DNA of 64,000 nucleotides from Sphingobacterium sp. UGAL515B_05 (GCF_033097525.1 NZ_CP109907.1:4836001-4900000); one strand, 5' to 3'; counted from the first letter of the stretch, positions 54,450 through 63,769 are shown. The notes: generated by a model not told the origin, from the letters alone. Numbers and translations: made by a program.

Positions 54450-55271
54450 CTAAATTTCGGAAGGAGCAAATCCATAGTGTTTTTTAAATGCTGTAGAAAA
54501 ATGTGAAGGGTTTTTGAATCCAACTTCGAGATAAGTATCATTCACTTTTTTGCGCTCCTCTTTCAATTTAATGTAGGCAGCTTCGAGACGCCTTTTAATT
54601 AGCCATTTCTGCGGACTTAAGTTGCTTATCTTTTTAAAATCTCTTTTGAATGTTGCTAAACTTCGACCAGTATAAAATGCGATCTGTTCCATCGTCAGTT
54701 CGTCCATATAGTTTTCGTTCAAAAACTCCAAGATATCAATTTTCCAAGGTTCAGCAAAATCGAATAAAATCGGGAAGAAGATCTCCGAGTTGTTTAATAA
54801 AGCATAGATACCTTCTTGCAGTTTAAGTTGGGCAACGCTGTCCGAAGGTTTTAATTTTTCATCAAAATAGGGGATTAATGACTGAAACAGACTGGTAACA
54901 TCGGCTCTGATATCAATTTTATAGACATTCTTATCGGATAGTGATGCCTTTTTTGGTAAATTATTTTTGCTCAGTTTACTATAGAACTCCCGGAGCAATG
55001 CTCGATTGAAAGTAAGGGAAATGCCATTGTATAAATCCTCACCTTTACTGTTCTTATACATCAACAGCCGGTGGTTGCGACGAATAAATGCGCACTCACC
55101 AGCTTGTATAGTAATCTTTTTATCCCTATCTTCAATTACAAGTTCGCCAGAATATAGATACAGCAGTACATGCTCTGGCGTTGCATGGATACATTTTTTG
55201 CTATATTCGGAAAAACAAGAGAGGAAGATGCCTGAATAGTTAATAGTTTTCAATGTAGTGTTCTGATTCAT
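54450..55271 (-). CDS. AraC family transcriptional regulator
   Basis: A 273-residue regulator. The N-terminal part is a cupin-like sensing domain (PEHVLLYLYSGELVIEDRDKKITIQAGECAFIRRNH). The C-terminal double helix-turn-helix has MDELTMEQIAFYTGRSLATFKRDFKKI-type first helices and the second motif YLEVGFKNPSHFSTAFKKHYGFAPSEI, seen here in parts. It lies next to the alcohol-dehydrogenase remnant, which may have been its former target. No clear present-day target gene. Confidence 0.92.
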   Translation of the reverse strand: MNQNTTLKTINYSGIFLSCFSEYSKKCIHATPEHVLLYLYSGELVIEDRDKKITIQAGECAFIRRNHRLLMYKNSKGEDLYNGISLTFNRALLREFYSKLSKNNLPKKASLSDKNVYKIDIRADVTSLFQSLIPYFDEKLKPSDSVAQLKLQEGIYALLNNSEIFFPILFDFAEPWKIDILEFLNENYMDELTMEQIAFYTGRSLATFKRDFKKISNLSPQKWLIKRRLEAAYIKLKEERKKVNDTYLEVGFKNPSHFSTAFKKHYGFAPSEI

Positions 55272-55377
55272 TTTTATCTTTTGTTCGCGTAAAGGCCAGG
55301 CAAATGTAGTACATTCTAACTATAATTATCTTTCTCTAAAGCTCAAATTTTAATTTTCAAACGGTCACTGAGGACAA

Positions 55378-56385
55378 ATGAAAAAGGTCATATTTCAACA
55401 TATCAACTACTTGTGTTTTCTCCTTCTCTTTTTGTTTTTATCCAAGAGCAGTAAAGCACAGACGAAAAGTGTCGATTTAAATACATCAGTGTCTACATCA
55501 AATGAAGGGTCTTTCTTTTTTAATACGGATAAGAAAAATTGTATAAGACTCCCAATAGGGTATGCTGATATTTCTAAACAGCTAAACATTGACACTATGT
55601 TGTCCATACTTCAAAATCAATCTGGCAATCTTAATGCGTTAAAGTTTGATCAATTAATCGAAAAAAAAAGTATATCACTTCCCGAAGAATACGATGTAGC
55701 CTTTCCGTTCAATGAAAATACCCGTGTAGATCAAGACAAAGTTAGTATAGCCTCTGATTTTTTTATTTGCGGAGCGTATTCACTTCATTTTATGGCAGTC
55801 TATAATACCATCAGCTACGCCGAACCCTTTATCGAAAAAATGTATTTAATTTCGGTAAAGGACAATAAACCTGTCGCTATGAAGAGAATATACCTGCACC
55901 ATGAAAGAGAAATGGGATTTGCAGATTATACATTGTTTTATATCGACAAAAAGTATAGAGTCTCGTTACAAGATTATGAATTTAATGAGGATCCTTTTAA
56001 ACCAAAACCAATACATCACTATCAGATTTTAGCTAATGGAAAATTCTCCCGTTACTACTATCATAATGGTTTTTATAAAAGTGATGAAGAAGAGGGCTTG
56101 ATCAAGAATCACAGTAAAGAAGGAAAATGGATAGAACTTAAAGTAAATCACTGTGTGGATTTGGAACAATATCCGGAATTTATAGATCGCTATATCTATT
56201 TAGAAGCAACTTATAAAGAGGGACTTCCTACTGGCAAATGGAAATACTACAAATTATTGCAGGAATATAATGAAGAAACGGGTGAACCGATAATCGATAC
56301 AAGGAAAAAGGGACCGCTGATTTATACTGAATCTTACGAAAATGGAACATTGGAAAAGCGAGAGTTTAATGGGGATAATTCATAA
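55378..56385 (+). CDS. Exported protein of unknown function with MORN-like repeats
   Basis: A 335-residue product with a signal peptide (FLLLFLFLSKSSKAQ). The middle is a soluble domain that I do not recognise. Near the C-terminus, NHSKEGKWIELKVN and EGLPTGKWKYYKLL are short G-K-W repeats like those of MORN/YwqK-type proteins. It starts about 107 bases after the divergent AraC gene. No function can be given. Confidence 0.6.
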   Translation: MKKVIFQHINYLCFLLLFLFLSKSSKAQTKSVDLNTSVSTSNEGSFFFNTDKKNCIRLPIGYADISKQLNIDTMLSILQNQSGNLNALKFDQLIEKKSISLPEEYDVAFPFNENTRVDQDKVSIASDFFICGAYSLHFMAVYNTISYAEPFIEKMYLISVKDNKPVAMKRIYLHHEREMGFADYTLFYIDKKYRVSLQDYEFNEDPFKPKPIHHYQILANGKFSRYYYHNGFYKSDEEEGLIKNHSKEGKWIELKVNHCVDLEQYPEFIDRYIYLEATYKEGLPTGKWKYYKLLQEYNEETGEPIIDTRKKGPLIYTESYENGTLEKREFNGDNS

Positions 56386-56434
56386 AAATAAATTTATATG
56401 AGTACAATAATGCAATTATTTTAGAGAGTTAAGT

Positions 56435-56899
56435 ATGGAAACAATCATTAGACAAGCACAAGAAGATGAAATCAGTCTATTAATAGAATTTGAGCAAGGA
56501 ATTGTTGAAGCTGAACGATCTTTTGACAACACATTAAAGGACGGCACAATTCATTATTATGATCTTTTAGAACTGATCAAGTCGAGTGAAGCAGAAGTTC
56601 TCGTTGCAGTTAAAGACGATCAACTTGTCGGATCAGGGTATGCCAAGTTGCTGGATGCAAAGCCTTATCAGAAGTATGAAAAGTATGCCTATTTAGGTTT
56701 TATGTATGTTAAGCCTGCCTATCGGGGTCAAGGCATTAACAAATTGATTCTGCAGAAGTTGATAAACTGGGCTAAAAATAGAAATATTTCAGAAGTTAGG
56801 TTACAGGTTTATGATGAAAATACCATCGCAAAGAATGCCTATCAAAAAATCGGATTTAAACCCAATCTATTGGAAATGCGGATGGTAATTGATGGTTAA
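56435..56899 (+). CDS. GNAT family N-acetyltransferase
   Basis: A 154-residue acetyltransferase. VAVKDDQLVGSGYAKLL forms the central strands, FMYVKPAYRGQGINKLILQKLINWAKN holds the acetyl-CoA loop (R-G-Q-G-I), and RLQVYDENTIAKNAYQKIGFKP is the usual last strand-helix. The amine substrate is unknown. It lies 49 bases after the MORN-like gene on the same strand. Confidence 0.9.
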   Translation: METIIRQAQEDEISLLIEFEQGIVEAERSFDNTLKDGTIHYYDLLELIKSSEAEVLVAVKDDQLVGSGYAKLLDAKPYQKYEKYAYLGFMYVKPAYRGQGINKLILQKLINWAKNRNISEVRLQVYDENTIAKNAYQKIGFKPNLLEMRMVIDG

Positions 56900-56943
56900 T
56901 TAAGACGAAGATCTATGGCGATTATTCTGTTGACAAAATTAAA

Positions 56944-56979
56944 AAAGACTGCGTTTAAGGTTTTTCGAACACAGTCTTT
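56944..56979. terminator. Hairpin between convergent genes
   Basis: AAAGACTG (56944-56951) pairs with CAGTCTTT (56972-56979), with further pairing inside. On the minus strand it is followed by a T-run, so it mainly ends the DUF6090 transcript. Confidence 0.6.
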
Positions 56980-57021
56980 CTCATAAGAACAGGATTTAGC
57001 TGTGGTTAACAGTTGTCTTTA

Positions 57022-57744
57022 TTAGCTATCATGTTCAATCTCTTTAATGATTTCTTTGGCAGATTTGATTACGTTTTTATTTAATTGAATAATCATATCT
57101 GCTTGGGATGCAGCATTTGACAGGATTCCTTTTATTTTCGGGGAAGCATTAATTGCTTTGTAAATAATATCGGGATTCGTATTTGCATCCGGAATTGCTA
57201 CTAATTCATCTGCAAGCTTAAAAACGAGTGAGTTGTAATAGGCTTGCCAATCGTCTTTTGCTGGAACTGTTGTTTGATAATATTCCAAAATTCCGGTTTT
57301 TAATTTTCGGTCTTTAATCAAACCAATTTTACCGCTAGAACGAAATCCTTCATAATTTCCTGTATTTCTAATCTTGAAAATAGGATTAAGATTCATTTTG
57401 ATACGTTCATTAGGGTCAACTTTAGCCAAGCTGTCAATCTTTTTTTGGTTTAGATCCCCATAAAATTTACAACCTTTAGATGTATTGCCAAGGTAAGAAT
57501 TTTGTTGTTCTAAGTCTTTGACGTCTTTTTCTAGATCAACTTTTAGGTCTTCCAAAAACTCTCTTACTTCTTGTTGTTCATGGCGATGTTCACTCCAACC
57601 GTGAAGCCAGATGGAAAGTGATACAGCAAAAACAATAATAAAAATCTCAATGGAAATTTCTTTCAATTTTTCAGTAAGGCTATGTTTTGGCTCCTTTGCG
57701 GTTTTGTAAATCTTCTTTGTGTGCTTAATGATCTCGTCTTGCAT
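57022..57744 (-). CDS. DUF6090 family membrane protein
   Basis: A 240-residue protein of a family common in Bacteroidota. A basic N-terminus is followed by one membrane helix (ISIEIFIIVFAVSLSIWLHGW) and the family stretch HRHEQQEVREFLEDLKVDLEKDVKDL, a helical region. NTGNYEGFRSSGKIGLIKDRKLKTGILEYYQ is also typical. It is anchored in the inner membrane with most of the chain on one side. Function unknown. Transcribed alone. Confidence 0.8.
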   Translation of the reverse strand: MQDEIIKHTKKIYKTAKEPKHSLTEKLKEISIEIFIIVFAVSLSIWLHGWSEHRHEQQEVREFLEDLKVDLEKDVKDLEQQNSYLGNTSKGCKFYGDLNQKKIDSLAKVDPNERIKMNLNPIFKIRNTGNYEGFRSSGKIGLIKDRKLKTGILEYYQTTVPAKDDWQAYYNSLVFKLADELVAIPDANTNPDIIYKAINASPKIKGILSNAASQADMIIQLNKNVIKSAKEIIKEIEHDS

Positions 57745-57986
57745 TTTACAGCTTAAGTTAATATAGAGGTGATTTTTTTACATATTGGTGCTGACGTACA
57801 AATATGCAAAAGTTTGGGAAAACACGCAAATTAATAACTTCTCAATTACATTTTTTCAAACTGAAATGCAACTTGCTAAATCTTTCGTTATACTTATCTA
57901 ATAATGCATTAAAGTTGCAATGCAGTAAAATAGAAAAATTACTTATATTTATTTCTGTGTAAACAGCTGCAAATAAACCGTATACT

Positions 57987-59147
57987 ATGAAAAGATACCT
58001 GAAATCGCTTTTATTACTGGTTTTTATACTGCCATTTTTCGTTCGTGGGCAAAAGGGGTATCGTATAAATGGGGAGATATCCCAATTGAAAGACGGTGCT
58101 AAAATATTCTTGATTTATGAAATAGAAGGCCGTTCTGTCGTTGATTCTGCTTTTTCACAAAATGGAAATTTTTCTTTTTCAGGAGAGGTGGATTATCCCA
58201 TTTCCTCATCGCTATATCTCAACAAGAATCCTTTTGTAAATAGACCTGCCCGTAATGAACAGATGGATTTTTTTCGTTTTTATCTTGAACCTGGTAAGTT
58301 AGTGATGCGAGCAAAGGATTCACTGAAAAATATTGCTATCAGCGGATCTCAGGTTAACGTCGACCAAGAGATATTCAAAAAAATGCGTACCTCGGTCGAT
58401 GATAAGTTTACAGCACTCAATAAAGAATTTTATGTACTTCCTACCAGTCAGCAGAATGACTCTAAAGTACGTGATGCATTTATTGATAGGGAGAAAGGTC
58501 TTATGGATGAACTTTACAGTGTTCATTTAGCATTTGCTCGTCAACATCCATCATCTTATCTAAGTTTAATCAGTTTATCATTTGTTGCTGGACAGGAGAA
58601 ATTTACGAGAGAAGCTGCTGCCGTATATGTTGGTTTAGCCAAAAAGCTCAAAAAGTTTCCTTTAGCCAAAGAAATACCCATGCAACTGGAAGCTTCGGTC
58701 AGGACCAAAGTTGGAGAGATAGCACCCGATCTTGAACTGCGAACAGCAAATGGTAATTACATCAAGTTATCTGATTTCCGAGGAAAATATCTTTTAGTAG
58801 ACTTTTGGGCTAGTTGGTGTGGACCGTGTCGTGAAGAAAATCCTAATCTTGTAGCACTCTACAATAAATACAAAGATTCGGGATTCGAAATCTTGGGGAT
58901 ATCATTGGACAAGGCAGCCCAGCGTGAACAGTGGATCAAAGCAATTGCGGATGATAAGCTCAATTGGCCACAGGCATCTGATTTAAAAGGCTGGGATAGC
59001 CAAGCCGCGAAACGCTATGGCATCAATTCTATTCCAGCAAGCTTTTTACTGGATCCCCAAGGAAAAATAGTAAACCGCAACCTTAGGGGAAAAGATCTAG
59101 CGGAAAAAGTACAGACTATCTTTCAGATAAAGAGTGATCCCAAATAG
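57987..59147 (+). CDS. TlpA-like thiol-disulfide oxidoreductase with N-terminal DUF4369
   Basis: A 386-residue exported protein with a signal peptide ending near VRGQ. The N-terminal part (YRINGEISQLKDGAKIFLIYE, about residues 24-120) is a DUF4369-type beta domain; a helical linker follows. The C-terminal thioredoxin domain has FWASWCGPCREENP (C278 and C281) and the cis-Pro in SIPASFLLDPQGKIV. It reduces or exchanges disulfides in the periplasm, for example during cytochrome c maturation. Monocistronic, and it faces the acetyltransferase gene. Confidence 0.92.
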   Translation: MKRYLKSLLLLVFILPFFVRGQKGYRINGEISQLKDGAKIFLIYEIEGRSVVDSAFSQNGNFSFSGEVDYPISSSLYLNKNPFVNRPARNEQMDFFRFYLEPGKLVMRAKDSLKNIAISGSQVNVDQEIFKKMRTSVDDKFTALNKEFYVLPTSQQNDSKVRDAFIDREKGLMDELYSVHLAFARQHPSSYLSLISLSFVAGQEKFTREAAAVYVGLAKKLKKFPLAKEIPMQLEASVRTKVGEIAPDLELRTANGNYIKLSDFRGKYLLVDFWASWCGPCREENPNLVALYNKYKDSGFEILGISLDKAAQREQWIKAIADDKLNWPQASDLKGWDSQAAKRYGINSIPASFLLDPQGKIVNRNLRGKDLAEKVQTIFQIKSDPK

Positions 59148-59170
59148 TCTATTTAATTGGATCTACTCTA

Positions 59171-59659
59171 TTAATCGTCAAGTCTATAAATAAATTCCTC
59201 AATTTCAGCTTGTCGCGCATTTGCATAACCGCGATCTGTACCAACTTTAACAAAACCACAATGTTCCAACACTTTTTGTGATCCGAAGTTGTCAAAAGCT
59301 ACACGACCATAGATAGGACGGTTTGTTTCGAGTGTAAGAAAGTTTTTCAGAGCTTTTGTCGCAACACCTTGTCCCCAGAATTTTCGATCAATCCAATAAG
59401 TGATCTCGGCATCACCTTCAATAACAAACTTTGCAATAGTTCCTGCGATTGTTCCATCAACCAGAATTGTCTGATTATTGATGCTTGGCTCAGTAAGAAA
59501 TTTGCCGTATTTCTCAATGTAAGTTTTCTTATCCGAAGAACTTGTCGAGGTAAAAGCGGCGAGATGATTTGCTTGTTCATCAAGCTGAAACTCATAGTGT
59601 GTTTCTAAGTCAGCGAATACTGTCGGCCTAAGGGTAAGTTGAAAGTTGCCGTTATCCAT
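59171..59659 (-). CDS. GNAT family N-acetyltransferase (RimJ/RimL-like)
   Basis: A 162-residue acetyltransferase of the RimJ/RimL group: LTLRPTVFADLETHYEFQLDEQA at the start, ITYWIDRKFWGQGVATKALKNFLTLE with the acetyl-CoA loop (G-Q-G-V-A), and YGRVAFDNFGSQKVLEHCGFVKVGTDRGYA at the end, read here in parts. Such enzymes acetylate protein N-termini or small amines. The target is unknown. It lies about 60 bases after the zeta-like gene on the same strand. Confidence 0.9.
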   Translation of the reverse strand: MDNGNFQLTLRPTVFADLETHYEFQLDEQANHLAAFTSTSSSDKKTYIEKYGKFLTEPSINNQTILVDGTIAGTIAKFVIEGDAEITYWIDRKFWGQGVATKALKNFLTLETNRPIYGRVAFDNFGSQKVLEHCGFVKVGTDRGYANARQAEIEEFIYRLDD

Positions 59660-59718
59660 GCGTTTGATATTAGATTCACAATCAAATATATTGATAAAAA
59701 CGTAAAGGATTCATCAAA

Positions 59719-60264
59719 TCATTGTGCCCATAAAGGAAGATAGGCCGAAACTTCGATTCCTGAAGCGGTATCTTGAAAGTTAAACACGGTTTCGGGTACA
59801 ATATAATTATCACCTATATCGATCCCCTTAATGGAGGAAAAAAGATTCAGATGTCGTTTTACAGTTGGAATAATATGAATATAGGAACTTGCTATTTTTT
59901 CAGGACTAAGTACACTCTTACTATTTTGCATCCCTTTGGACCTTGCGTAGCATAATTGGATATTGTCGGTGTAAAAAAAGATCATTTCAATCCTATTTTC
60001 AGGAAACAACGCTTTGATATCTTGTAACATTTGAAGATGTGTTTTGTTCGCGATATCGACCTCTACCGCAAAATCCTCGTTATTATTTAGTAGTGCCAAA
60101 AGCTGTTCTTCAAATCGCCGATATCCATCTTTTACTCCTTGGGCTGTATATCTTTGAACAAAGAGCTTTGGATCAAGTATCTTGATCCCTTCGGGAATGA
60201 AATATGGTCCACAAGTACTTTTCCCAATATGGGGGGCGCCAGTTATCACATATATTTTGGCCAT
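59719..60264 (-). CDS. Zeta-toxin-like P-loop kinase (probable toxin)
   Basis: A 181-residue P-loop protein. The Walker A motif is TGAPHIGKST near residue 8, followed by ILDPKLFVQRY (Asp that would bind substrate) and a strand FAVEVDIANKTH. The order resembles zeta toxins, which phosphorylate UDP-N-acetylglucosamine. The later stretch SPEKIASSYIHIIPTVKRHLNLF matches the zeta pattern PexxIxxRYexSlxNL, but the usual Arg before Tyr is Ser here. The upstream 70-residue gene ends 2 bases before it, as in antitoxin-toxin pairs. Toxin activity is inferred. Confidence 0.65.
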   Translation of the reverse strand: MAKIYVITGAPHIGKSTCGPYFIPEGIKILDPKLFVQRYTAQGVKDGYRRFEEQLLALLNNNEDFAVEVDIANKTHLQMLQDIKALFPENRIEMIFFYTDNIQLCYARSKGMQNSKSVLSPEKIASSYIHIIPTVKRHLNLFSSIKGIDIGDNYIVPETVFNFQDTASGIEVSAYLPLWAQ

Positions 60265-60266
60265 GA

Positions 60267-60479
60267 TCAGATACTTTGAATTGTCCCATCTTTACGTTCC
60301 TCAACCAATTGCCCATCCTTACTGTAAACCAATGGCTGTTCGCGAGAAAACAAATAGGAACGAATACTCTTTTGCAATTCTTGTCTCCATTGAATCTTTT
60401 CATCCGCAGACATTGTAAATGGATCTTTCTTCATTTTTCCAATTTTGACAAGTTGTTCCTCCTTTATTATCCTTTTCAT
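60267..60479 (-). CDS. Probable antitoxin paired with the zeta-like protein
   Basis: A 70-residue charged, mostly helical protein (MSADEKIQWRQELQKSIRSYLF) ending in a beta-like tail (PLVYSKDGQLVEERKDGTIQSI). It has no known domain that I recognise. The evidence for an antitoxin role is its size, charge, position directly before the zeta-like gene (2 bases) and the repeated palindrome in front of it. It is not similar to classical epsilon antitoxin as far as I can tell. Confidence 0.55.
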   Translation of the reverse strand: MKRIIKEEQLVKIGKMKKDPFTMSADEKIQWRQELQKSIRSYLFSREQPLVYSKDGQLVEERKDGTIQSI

Positions 60480-60823
60480 TTAAAACGTAATTTATTTTAG
60501 TCAGTAATATCACTTAAATATAAACATATATTAATATATTATAAAAAAATATTAATATAAAAAATCCTATGGATTTGGTAAATCTCTTTTAAAGTGACCA
60601 TCAACACTGATTGGAAAAACTAACAGTTACCAAATGGAACTTTTACAAAGAATAGACATTGGAAAGAGAATTATATAATTATTCCAACAATGTCATTTCA
60701 AAAAAACAAGTGATCTTCCTGATTATTAATTTGTGATATCTATGTGAAGTCTAGATTTTTGCGATACTCCTATAAACTTCCGATCTTAGTTATCAACAGG
60801 ACAGAAGTGGTGACAAAAAATAA
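60480..60823. other. AT-rich region between the toxin-antitoxin pair and a divergent regulator gene
   Basis: About 345 bases. It holds the repeated palindrome (60528-60558) and must hold the promoters of both the antitoxin (minus) and the HTH gene (plus). No reading of useful length. Confidence 0.55.
60528..60558. repeat. Two copies of the palindrome ATATTAATAT, 21 bp apart
   Basis: ATATTAATAT occurs at 60528-60537 and at 60549-60558, centred 21 bp apart, i.e. two helical turns, about 50 bp upstream of the antitoxin start. This is the usual shape of an autoregulatory toxin-antitoxin operator. In AT-rich DNA chance cannot be excluded. Confidence 0.45.
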
Positions 60824-61528
60824 ATGGTGAACTTGCCATACGATTCAAGGAACAAAAAATCTATGAATGTTTATTTCTGTAGACAAAAAATCAAAATTAA
60901 AGCGTCGAAAAGAATGGGAAAACTAACTGATCATGAATTGGCAAAATTTATTTCAAAAAGAGTTACAGAATTGACTGAAGTAACAGGCTTGCCTCTAAAA
61001 GGCCTTGCAAGTTTTACTGGAATTTCCTATTCAACACTTAGAAGCGCAAAAAATGAATCATTATCACTTTCGCTCGATAGTTTTGCTCGGCTTTGTTCTC
61101 CTTTTTCAATTCACCTTTCCGATTTCTTCAATCCCGAGATCAAGTTGACTGTAGATGGGAATAGACTTCCAGAATTAGTCAAGTTTAAAGAGGCATTTTT
61201 AGACCGAGCTAATAGTTTTAAGTCATTTGAAATGTCGGTATCTCCGTCTCGGGGAATTAATGATGAACTTAGGAAGCAACGGGAATTTGTCGCTCGAATG
61301 ATTTATACTTCTGATTACTTTCATACAGAGAAAACACTTAACCAAATGGTTCTCGATTTTGAAAGAGAGCATCAAATACAATTTAGCAAGGACCGTTTGA
61401 CTGTATTACTTAAGAAATATATTGGACTCGAATTACTAGACAAAAAGGTTTTACCAAGAACAATCCGAAGACCAAATGATTTGCGTAGACCTTATCTTTA
61501 TTTTAGGAAATCAATTCCGAATTTCTGA
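60824..61528 (+). CDS. Helix-turn-helix (XRE-like) regulator of unknown target
   Basis: A 234-residue product. Residues 45-95 (LTEVTGLPLKGLASFTGISYSTLRSAKNES, LSLDSFARLCSPFSIHLSDFF, in parts) form a Cro/C1-type helix-turn-helix. The C-terminal half is helical and basic, with no family that I know. The ATG at 60824 is used here; 60914 (MGKLTDHEL) is an equally likely start because the earlier 30 residues are rich in Lys and Arg and lie outside the domain. It is divergent from the toxin-antitoxin pair. Confidence 0.7.
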   Translation: MVNLPYDSRNKKSMNVYFCRQKIKIKASKRMGKLTDHELAKFISKRVTELTEVTGLPLKGLASFTGISYSTLRSAKNESLSLSLDSFARLCSPFSIHLSDFFNPEIKLTVDGNRLPELVKFKEAFLDRANSFKSFEMSVSPSRGINDELRKQREFVARMIYTSDYFHTEKTLNQMVLDFEREHQIQFSKDRLTVLLKKYIGLELLDKKVLPRTIRRPNDLRRPYLYFRKSIPNF

Positions 61529-61858
61529 TATACGTTTAGATGTGTAATAAGCCTATATCGATGTGATGCCTTGCAGATCAGTGTAACGTCAGGAGAGGCT
61601 TTTTTAATTACAGATGAAATGGAGAAACAGATGGCTTTTAACAGTTGCTTACTGAATAGTAATACATAGATTTAAATTGTGGAAGTGAAAGGCAAGTAGT
61701 AGATTATGGGGCAAGCTTTGGGTAGAAACCTGTAAATACTTTAATTTCTTTCCTAGGTCTTGATTTGATGAAGGGGATCTGAGAAACATAAGAAATTTTC
61801 AATATTTTTGAGCTATATAACCAAATAATTGAACAAATATACAAAAAGGTAAACATTT
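61529..61858. other. 330-bp intergenic stretch
   Basis: No coding region, long repeat or strong hairpin was seen here. A weak GCCT/AGGC stem followed by TTTTTT near 61570-61610 may end the regulator transcript. Confidence 0.4.
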
Positions 61859-61912
61859 TTGATATGCAATTTTGAACGATCAATAGAACGTTTAAATTTT
61901 AAAATTAACATC

Positions 61913-62410
61913 ATGGGTTTATCAAATTTGGGTATTTTTCATACCATTATCGGAATAGTTGCCATTATTTCAGCATTTCTTTCACTCTTTAAAAGTGGTA
62001 AAATAAATCTGGATGCGCTCACAGGTAAAGTTTATTTTTACTTCACATTGATTTCCTCGTTGACCGCTTTAGGCTTATCCAGTGTCAAAGGTATTAATCC
62101 AGGGCATGTATTGGCCTTAATGATTGTAATTTTTGTCTCTACAGCCTATTTTTTTAATGTGAGGAAGAAGGGTAAAAATGGTTATCGCCTCATCGAAAAC
62201 TTTTTATTATCCTTCAGTTTTTTTCTATCATTAATTCCGACTGTTAACGAAACCCTTAGCCGGGTGCCAGTTGGTAATCCAATAGCATCAGGACCAAAAG
62301 ATCCTATAATAGGTGTAAGTATCCTTATCATCCTTGTTTTGTTTATTATTGGTTCGATAATACAGTTTAAGAAGCAAAAAAGAGTAAACAGTCGTGACAT
62401 AACACCTTAG
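61913..62410 (+). CDS. Small integral membrane protein of unknown function
   Basis: About 165 residues from the ATG at 61913; the TTG at 61859 gives a non-hydrophobic leader and is unlikely. Four or five helices are visible: IFHTIIGIVAIISAFLSLF, FYFTLISSLTALGL, HVLALMIVIFVSTAYFF, LLSFSFFLSLIPTV and VSILIILVLFIIGSIIQF. The short loops hold KSGKINLDALTGKVYF. It looks like a small DUF2306-like membrane protein, though I am not sure of the family. Stands alone. Confidence 0.65.
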   Translation: MGLSNLGIFHTIIGIVAIISAFLSLFKSGKINLDALTGKVYFYFTLISSLTALGLSSVKGINPGHVLALMIVIFVSTAYFFNVRKKGKNGYRLIENFLLSFSFFLSLIPTVNETLSRVPVGNPIASGPKDPIIGVSILIILVLFIIGSIIQFKKQKRVNSRDITP

Positions 62411-62650
62411 AAATAGGGTGTAAATAGTAAGAAAAATGTTTGAATAATTTACGAATATTTAGATTGATAGCAAATTTTAACTACTTTACATCCATAAAAT
62501 CAGGCGAATTTGTTTTATGGATGTATTATCTAAAGACGAGGATGTTTTTTTAGCACTGATCAGAAAGATACATCAGGATTATCTCGTATACAGCTCGTTT
62601 CGCTGGTAATAATGTTGGCAACATTTTGGTTAATATAATCGTTATTTTGA

Positions 62651-63502
62651 ATGGTTACAAGCTATAAAAAATTTGATCTATTTGGGAAAACCGTTATTCA
62701 GAAGGTAGATTTTAATTCACCCTTTAAATTTGTTTTTCCTATTGCAGAACAGGCATGTTTTCTTTATATGCTAAAGGGACAGCTAGGATTTCAAAATGGA
62801 GATACTAAACAGAAGATAGAGGCACATCGTTCTCTATTGTTGAATTGCCTGGCCTCCGGCAAGCAGATACAACAATCAGGGATGGAAAGGGAAGGTGAGA
62901 TTATTATCGTTAGCTTTCATCCAGACATACTGAAAATGGTATATGATCGGGAGATTCCTCCGGGTTTTAAGTCCGACGGCCAGGTAACTAATAAAAACAG
63001 CCATTTAATCAATAACGATTTTCTAATTCAAAAATATATTGAGGGCTTACTTTTTTACTTTGAAAACCCGTCTTTGGTAAACGATGAACTTTTGGTATTG
63101 AAATTGAAGGAAATTATCCTTTTACTAGCGCAGACTAAAGATGCAGAACATATCCAGGTTATTCTTTCACAGCTTTTCTCTTCAACAGCCTATTCCTTCA
63201 AACAGATTATTGAAGCCAATTTATTTCTACAATTGGGTATTGGAGAGCTTGCGCAGAAAACAAATCTGAGCATATCTTCTTTTAAACGGGAATTTAAAAA
63301 ATTGTATAATGATTCACCAGCCAGTTATATTAAAACTAAGAAGCTCGAGAGAGCGGCAGAACTCCTCATCGCTTCCAGTACACGCATTACGAACATAGCA
63401 TTTGATTGTGGATTTAACGACCTGGCAAATTTTACCAAAAGTTTTCACGAAAGATATAAGCAATCACCTACAAATTACCGGTTAAAGTTCAGAGGAGAAT
63501 GA
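62651..63502 (+). CDS. AraC family transcriptional regulator
   Basis: A 283-residue regulator. The N-terminal cupin-like part has FPIAEQACFLYMLKGQLGFQNGD and IEAHRSLLLNCLASGK; the C-terminal double helix-turn-helix is LGIGELAQKTNLSISSFKREFKKLYNDSPASYI and ITNIAFDCGFNDLANFTKSFHERYKQSPTNYR, seen in parts. It resembles the AraC protein at 54450 in plan. The target is unknown. It lies 240 bases after the small membrane protein gene. Confidence 0.93.
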   Translation: MVTSYKKFDLFGKTVIQKVDFNSPFKFVFPIAEQACFLYMLKGQLGFQNGDTKQKIEAHRSLLLNCLASGKQIQQSGMEREGEIIIVSFHPDILKMVYDREIPPGFKSDGQVTNKNSHLINNDFLIQKYIEGLLFYFENPSLVNDELLVLKLKEIILLLAQTKDAEHIQVILSQLFSSTAYSFKQIIEANLFLQLGIGELAQKTNLSISSFKREFKKLYNDSPASYIKTKKLERAAELLIASSTRITNIAFDCGFNDLANFTKSFHERYKQSPTNYRLKFRGE

Positions 63503-63769
63503 TTTAACTTTAAATATCCCAATTCAGGTAAGTTGTAACAAAATCTCTGGAATGTGATGCCTGCTATTAACGTATTAAAAGCTGATTATTTTTAATGTGT
63601 ATGTCGTTTTATTTAAGTTGGATACCTTTAGATTGCTTAATTATATATGCAGATTACACCGACCTATATTTAAAGTCAAATAAGTTGTAGATTCTGTAAT
63701 AATAGTTGAATCAGTAAAATGTATCTGTTTTACCTGGAAATGTATCATTATTTTAGCTGATAAAGAAGC

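Noticed and set aside
60480..60823. CRISPR-like or origin-like repeat array
   Set aside because: Only two short copies of an AT palindrome, with no spacers and no further units.
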